DNA of 9,872 nt from Ferruginibacter sp. (GTDB taxonomy: Bacteria > Bacteroidota > Bacteroidia > Chitinophagales > Chitinophagaceae), in assembly GCA_018057635.1 (NCBI GenBank), contig JAGPDJ010000058.1:1-9872 (forward strand), read 5' to 3'. The position numbers and the translations under genes were made by a program. Positions within the stretch are counted from its first letter, which is position 1, and each line of letters begins with the position of its first letter. This document shows positions 7,777-9,872 of this stretch, one piece after another. A model generated the notes under the pieces. That model was not told the DNA's origin, made no database searches, and saw only the letters and a list, made by a program, of their open reading frames with translations.

Positions 7777-8186
7777 TAACCAACCGGCCCATAAGGGTTT
7801 TAGTAGCAAAAGTAGGCCTCGATGGCCACGACAGAGGTGCAAAAGTAATTGCCACTGCATTAAGAGATGCAGGCATGGAAGTAATTTATACCGGCCTTAG
7901 GCAAACGCCTGAAATGGTGGTAAATGCTGCCCTGCAGGAAGATGTAGATGCCATTGGTGTAAGCATCTTAAGCGGCGCCCACATGACCGTTTTTCCAAAA
8001 CTCCTGCAACTGATGCAGGAAAAAGAGATGCAGGATGTATTATTAACCGGAGGTGGTATAATACCCGATGAAGATGCACAACACTTGTACCAATTAGGCT
8101 GTGGAAAATTGTTTGCCCCCGGAACACACACCCTTGAAATTGCCGGATATATAAAAGAACAGGTTACCCAAAAAAGAAATTTTTAA
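7773..8186 (+). CDS. Stand-alone cobalamin-binding domain protein (methylmalonyl-CoA mutase C-terminal type)
   Basis: This 137-aa protein is a complete B12-binding Rossmann-like domain, equivalent to the C-terminal part of methylmalonyl-CoA mutase or the small subunit of split acyl-CoA mutases. Base-off/His-on binding is expected from the DGHDRG motif at 17-22, where H19 would be the lower cobalt ligand. The supporting loops are also present: SILSG at 64-68 and TGGGIIP at 92-98, which hold the nucleotide tail. No mutase catalytic barrel is encoded in the window, so it should work with a separate large subunit. The ATG overlaps the gltX stop codon as ATGA, which suggests translational coupling. 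A crotonase gene starts 18 bp downstream, consistent with acyl-CoA metabolism. The natural acyl-CoA substrate cannot be read from this domain. Confidence 0.93.
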   Translation: MITNRPIRVLVAKVGLDGHDRGAKVIATALRDAGMEVIYTGLRQTPEMVVNAALQEDVDAIGVSILSGAHMTVFPKLLQLMQEKEMQDVLLTGGGIIPDEDAQHLYQLGCGKLFAPGTHTLEIAGYIKEQVTQKRNF

Positions 8187-8204
8187 TCTTTATTTTTTAC
8201 AATC

Positions 8205-8987
8205 ATGATTTTTGACTCCTTACTTTTTACTATTGAAAATAATATTGCACTTATTACCATAAACCGGCCCGATAAACTGAACGCATTAAATAAACAAGTG
8301 TTTAATGACCTGGATAAAGCTGCAGATGAAGTAATTGAAAATGCAGCAATAAAATCTGCAATTATTACCGGTTCGGGCGCAAAAGCTTTTGTTGCAGGAG
8401 CCGATATAACCGAGTTTGCCTCATTAAGTATTGTAGAAGCAAAACAACTTTCGGAAAGAGGGCAGCAGGTTTTTTTTAAAATTGAAAATAGCCCCAAACC
8501 TTTTGTTGCCGCAGTAAATGGCTTTGCACTTGGTGGAGGTTGCGAACTGGCCATGAGTTGCCACTTTAGGCTTTGCAGCGATAATGCAAAATTTGGTCAA
8601 CCCGAAGTAAACCTGGGGCTTATACCAGGCTATGGCGGCACACAAAGGCTAACACAACTTATTGGCAAAGGAAAAAGTATGGAATTGCAAATGACGGCAC
8701 AATTAATAGATGCCCGGGAAGCCTTAAGGCTTGGCCTGGTAAACTACGTTACCACACAAGACGAATTATTAACCCGAACCAAAGAAATACTGGCAACAAT
8801 AAACAGCAAAGCCCCGCTATCCATTGCAAAAATAATTGAATGCGTCAATTATGCTGCTACTTCGGGTAACTACAATGGGTTTGAAAATGAAGTGGAAGCT
8901 TTTGGCTTCAGCTTTGGCACAGAAGATATGATAGAAGGCACCAGCGCCTTCCTCGAAAAAAGAAAAGCTGAATTTAAAGGAAAATAA
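8205..8987 (+). CDS. Enoyl-CoA hydratase/isomerase family protein (crotonase)
   Basis: This 260-aa cytoplasmic enzyme has the crotonase fold and most likely hydrates trans-2-enoyl-CoA to 3-hydroxyacyl-CoA in fatty-acid or branched-chain amino acid breakdown. Key residues are present. The oxyanion hole is formed around A64 in AFVAGADI and G111 in LGGGCE. Both catalytic glutamates of true hydratases are found: E114 in GGGCELAM and E134 in FGQPEVNLGLIPG. Their presence favours hydratase activity over isomerase-only or hydrolase members. The C-terminal helical region is complete, ending in the common FLEKRKAEFKGK, where F/LEKRxPxF is usual. It lies 18 bp after the cobalamin-binding gene, so all three genes from gltX are probably one transcript. 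Its stop is 8 bp from the stop of the convergent proS, with no clear terminator between them. Confidence 0.94.
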   Translation: MIFDSLLFTIENNIALITINRPDKLNALNKQVFNDLDKAADEVIENAAIKSAIITGSGAKAFVAGADITEFASLSIVEAKQLSERGQQVFFKIENSPKPFVAAVNGFALGGGCELAMSCHFRLCSDNAKFGQPEVNLGLIPGYGGTQRLTQLIGKGKSMELQMTAQLIDAREALRLGLVNYVTTQDELLTRTKEILATINSKAPLSIAKIIECVNYAATSGNYNGFENEVEAFGFSFGTEDMIEGTSAFLEKRKAEFKGK

Positions 8988-8995
8988 TTTGTGGC

Positions 8996-9872
8996 TTAAT
9001 AAGCCCTTGCAAACAATACCCTTTGCTTACTTGGCTTGCCGGAAAAAACACATTTCCCTTCTTCAAATTTTGCATCTAATGGGATGCATCGTATAGTAGC
9101 CTTTGTTGCTTCTTTAATTTTTTCTTCTGTTTCAGCAGTACCGTCCCAATGGGCGCTTATAAAGCCGGGCTGTTCATCCAAAAGTTTTATAAATTCATCC
9201 CAGTTGCCGGCACTCCTGGTATTTTCGTTTGTAAACAACAATGCTTTATTAAAAATATTTTGCTGGATGGTTGCCAATAATTCGGTGCAATACACATCAA
9301 TACCTTCTATACTTACCGATGCTTTCTCCTTGGTATCACGGCGTACAAGCTCCACTACATTGTTTTCTACATCTCTCAAGCCTATTGCCATTCTTAGCGG
9401 AACACCTTTCATTTCATACTCAGCAAATTTCCAACCCGGCCTTGCATTTTCACTATTATCATATTTAACTCTTATACCCTTAGCTTTAAGGCCAATAATA
9501 ATTTCATTTGCTCTTGCATCTATAACTGTTTTACTTTCTTCGCCTTTGTATATAGGCACAATTACCACTTGGAGCGGTGCTATTTTTGGAGGTAAAATAA
9601 GGCCATCGTCATCACTATGCGCCATTATTAATGCACCAATCAACCGGGTACTTACGCCCCAGCTTGTGGCCCACACAAACTCTTTTTTATTTTCTTTATT
9701 TAAAAATTGAACATCAAATGCTTTGGCAAAATTTTGGCCCAGGAAGTGGGAAGTGCCTGCCTGTAAAGCTTTACCATCCTGCATGAGTGCTTCAATACAA
9801 TAAGTATCTTCAGCGCCTGCAAATCTTTCGCTTTGAGATTTTACGCCTTTAATAACCGGTAATGCCATATAG
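8996..9872 (-). CDS. proS: Proline--tRNA ligase (prolyl-tRNA synthetase), 3' part
   Basis: This is the C-terminal part (291 codons visible) of a class II synthetase that charges tRNA-Pro. The frame stays open through the right edge; the Met codon at 9868 is internal, since its surroundings (YMALPVIKG) match mid-protein family sequence. Counting from that Met, residues 35-52 ([18 protein letters not shown]) and 67-84, with the motif 3 element [14 protein letters not shown] and R75, belong to the catalytic core. An anticodon-binding domain follows from about residue 98 ([15 protein letters not shown]). The last 80 or so residues are the C-terminal domain of the archaeal/eukaryotic-type enzyme, ending in RVLFARAY. 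The bacterial-type enzyme with its large editing insertion does not have this end. Of the four zinc-site cysteines known in some members, only C261 and C273 appear here. Confidence 0.95.
   Translation of the reverse strand, partial: YMALPVIKGVKSQSERFAGAEDTYCIEALMQDGKALQAGTSHFLGQNFAKAFDVQFLNKENKKEFVWATSWGVSTRLIGALIMAHSDDDGLILPPKIAPLQVVIVPIYKGEESKTVIDARANEIIIGLKAKGIRVKYDNSENARPGWKFAEYEMKGVPLRMAIGLRDVENNVVELVRRDTKEKASVSIEGIDVYCTELLATIQQNIFNKALLFTNENTRSAGNWDEFIKLLDEQPGFISAHWDGTAETEEKIKEATKATIRCIPLDAKFEEGKCVFSGKPSKQRVLFARAY

Noticed and set aside
8993..9005. Small hairpin GGCTT-AAT-AAGCC at the crotonase/proS junction, considered as a bidirectional terminator
   Set aside because: The stem is only 5 bp, the loop holds the proS stop codon, and neither side has a T tract.
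9036..9710. Plus-strand 224-codon open frame at the right end
   Set aside because: It lies fully inside proS on the opposite strand and has no recognisable motif. The minus frame is an unmistakable prolyl-tRNA synthetase.
9866..9868. ATG at 9868 as the start of a complete 290-aa protein
   Set aside because: The frame is still open upstream to the window edge, and the sequence around it matches the middle of prolyl-tRNA synthetase, so the gene is cut by the edge.

Overview
The window looks like chromosomal DNA from a Bacteroidota bacterium, most likely from the Chitinophagaceae or a close relative. The evidence is a type IX secretion (T9SS) C-terminal sorting domain, a lipoprotein with a Cys-Lys-Lys-Asp-Asp start, a TAnnTTTG-type -7 promoter element, AT-rich gaps with no Shine-Dalgarno sequences, and an archaeal/eukaryote-type prolyl-tRNA synthetase. 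I see no insertion sequence, phage gene, tRNA, rRNA or CRISPR array. Most of the window is ordinary core genome.

Layout, left to right. (1) Positions 1-468, minus strand: 5' part of sucB, the E2 subunit of 2-oxoglutarate dehydrogenase, cut by the left edge. (2) A 265-bp divergent gap. (3) Positions 734-3616, plus strand: two exported proteins 39 bp apart. The first is a 550-aa beta-solenoid-like protein ending in two dockerin-like calcium-binding repeats, with no T9SS tail. The second is a 396-aa protein with a putative cohesin-like N-terminal domain, an Fn3-like domain and a T9SS sorting domain. (4) A terminator hairpin, then two minus-strand genes: a TatD-family metal hydrolase and a small NodB-type polysaccharide deacetylase with its own terminator. 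(5) Positions 5310-6152, plus strand: an uncharacterised lipoprotein, a terminator, then a good -7 promoter element. (6) Positions 6256-8987, plus strand: gltX, a stand-alone cobalamin-binding domain that overlaps gltX by four bases, and an enoyl-CoA hydratase, probably one operon. (7) Positions 8996-9872, minus strand: the 3' part of proS, which continues past the right edge.

The strongest candidate for something little described is the adjacent pair at 734-3616. One partner has dockerin-like repeats and no visible outer-membrane export tail. The other has a possible cohesin-like module and a T9SS tail. Together they could form a two-part cell-surface assembly. The dockerin-like motif and the T9SS tail are read directly from the sequence. 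The cohesin assignment and the interaction are inferences. A second point of interest is the cobalamin-binding subunit, translationally coupled to gltX and followed by a crotonase, which suggests acyl-CoA mutase chemistry with the catalytic subunit encoded elsewhere.
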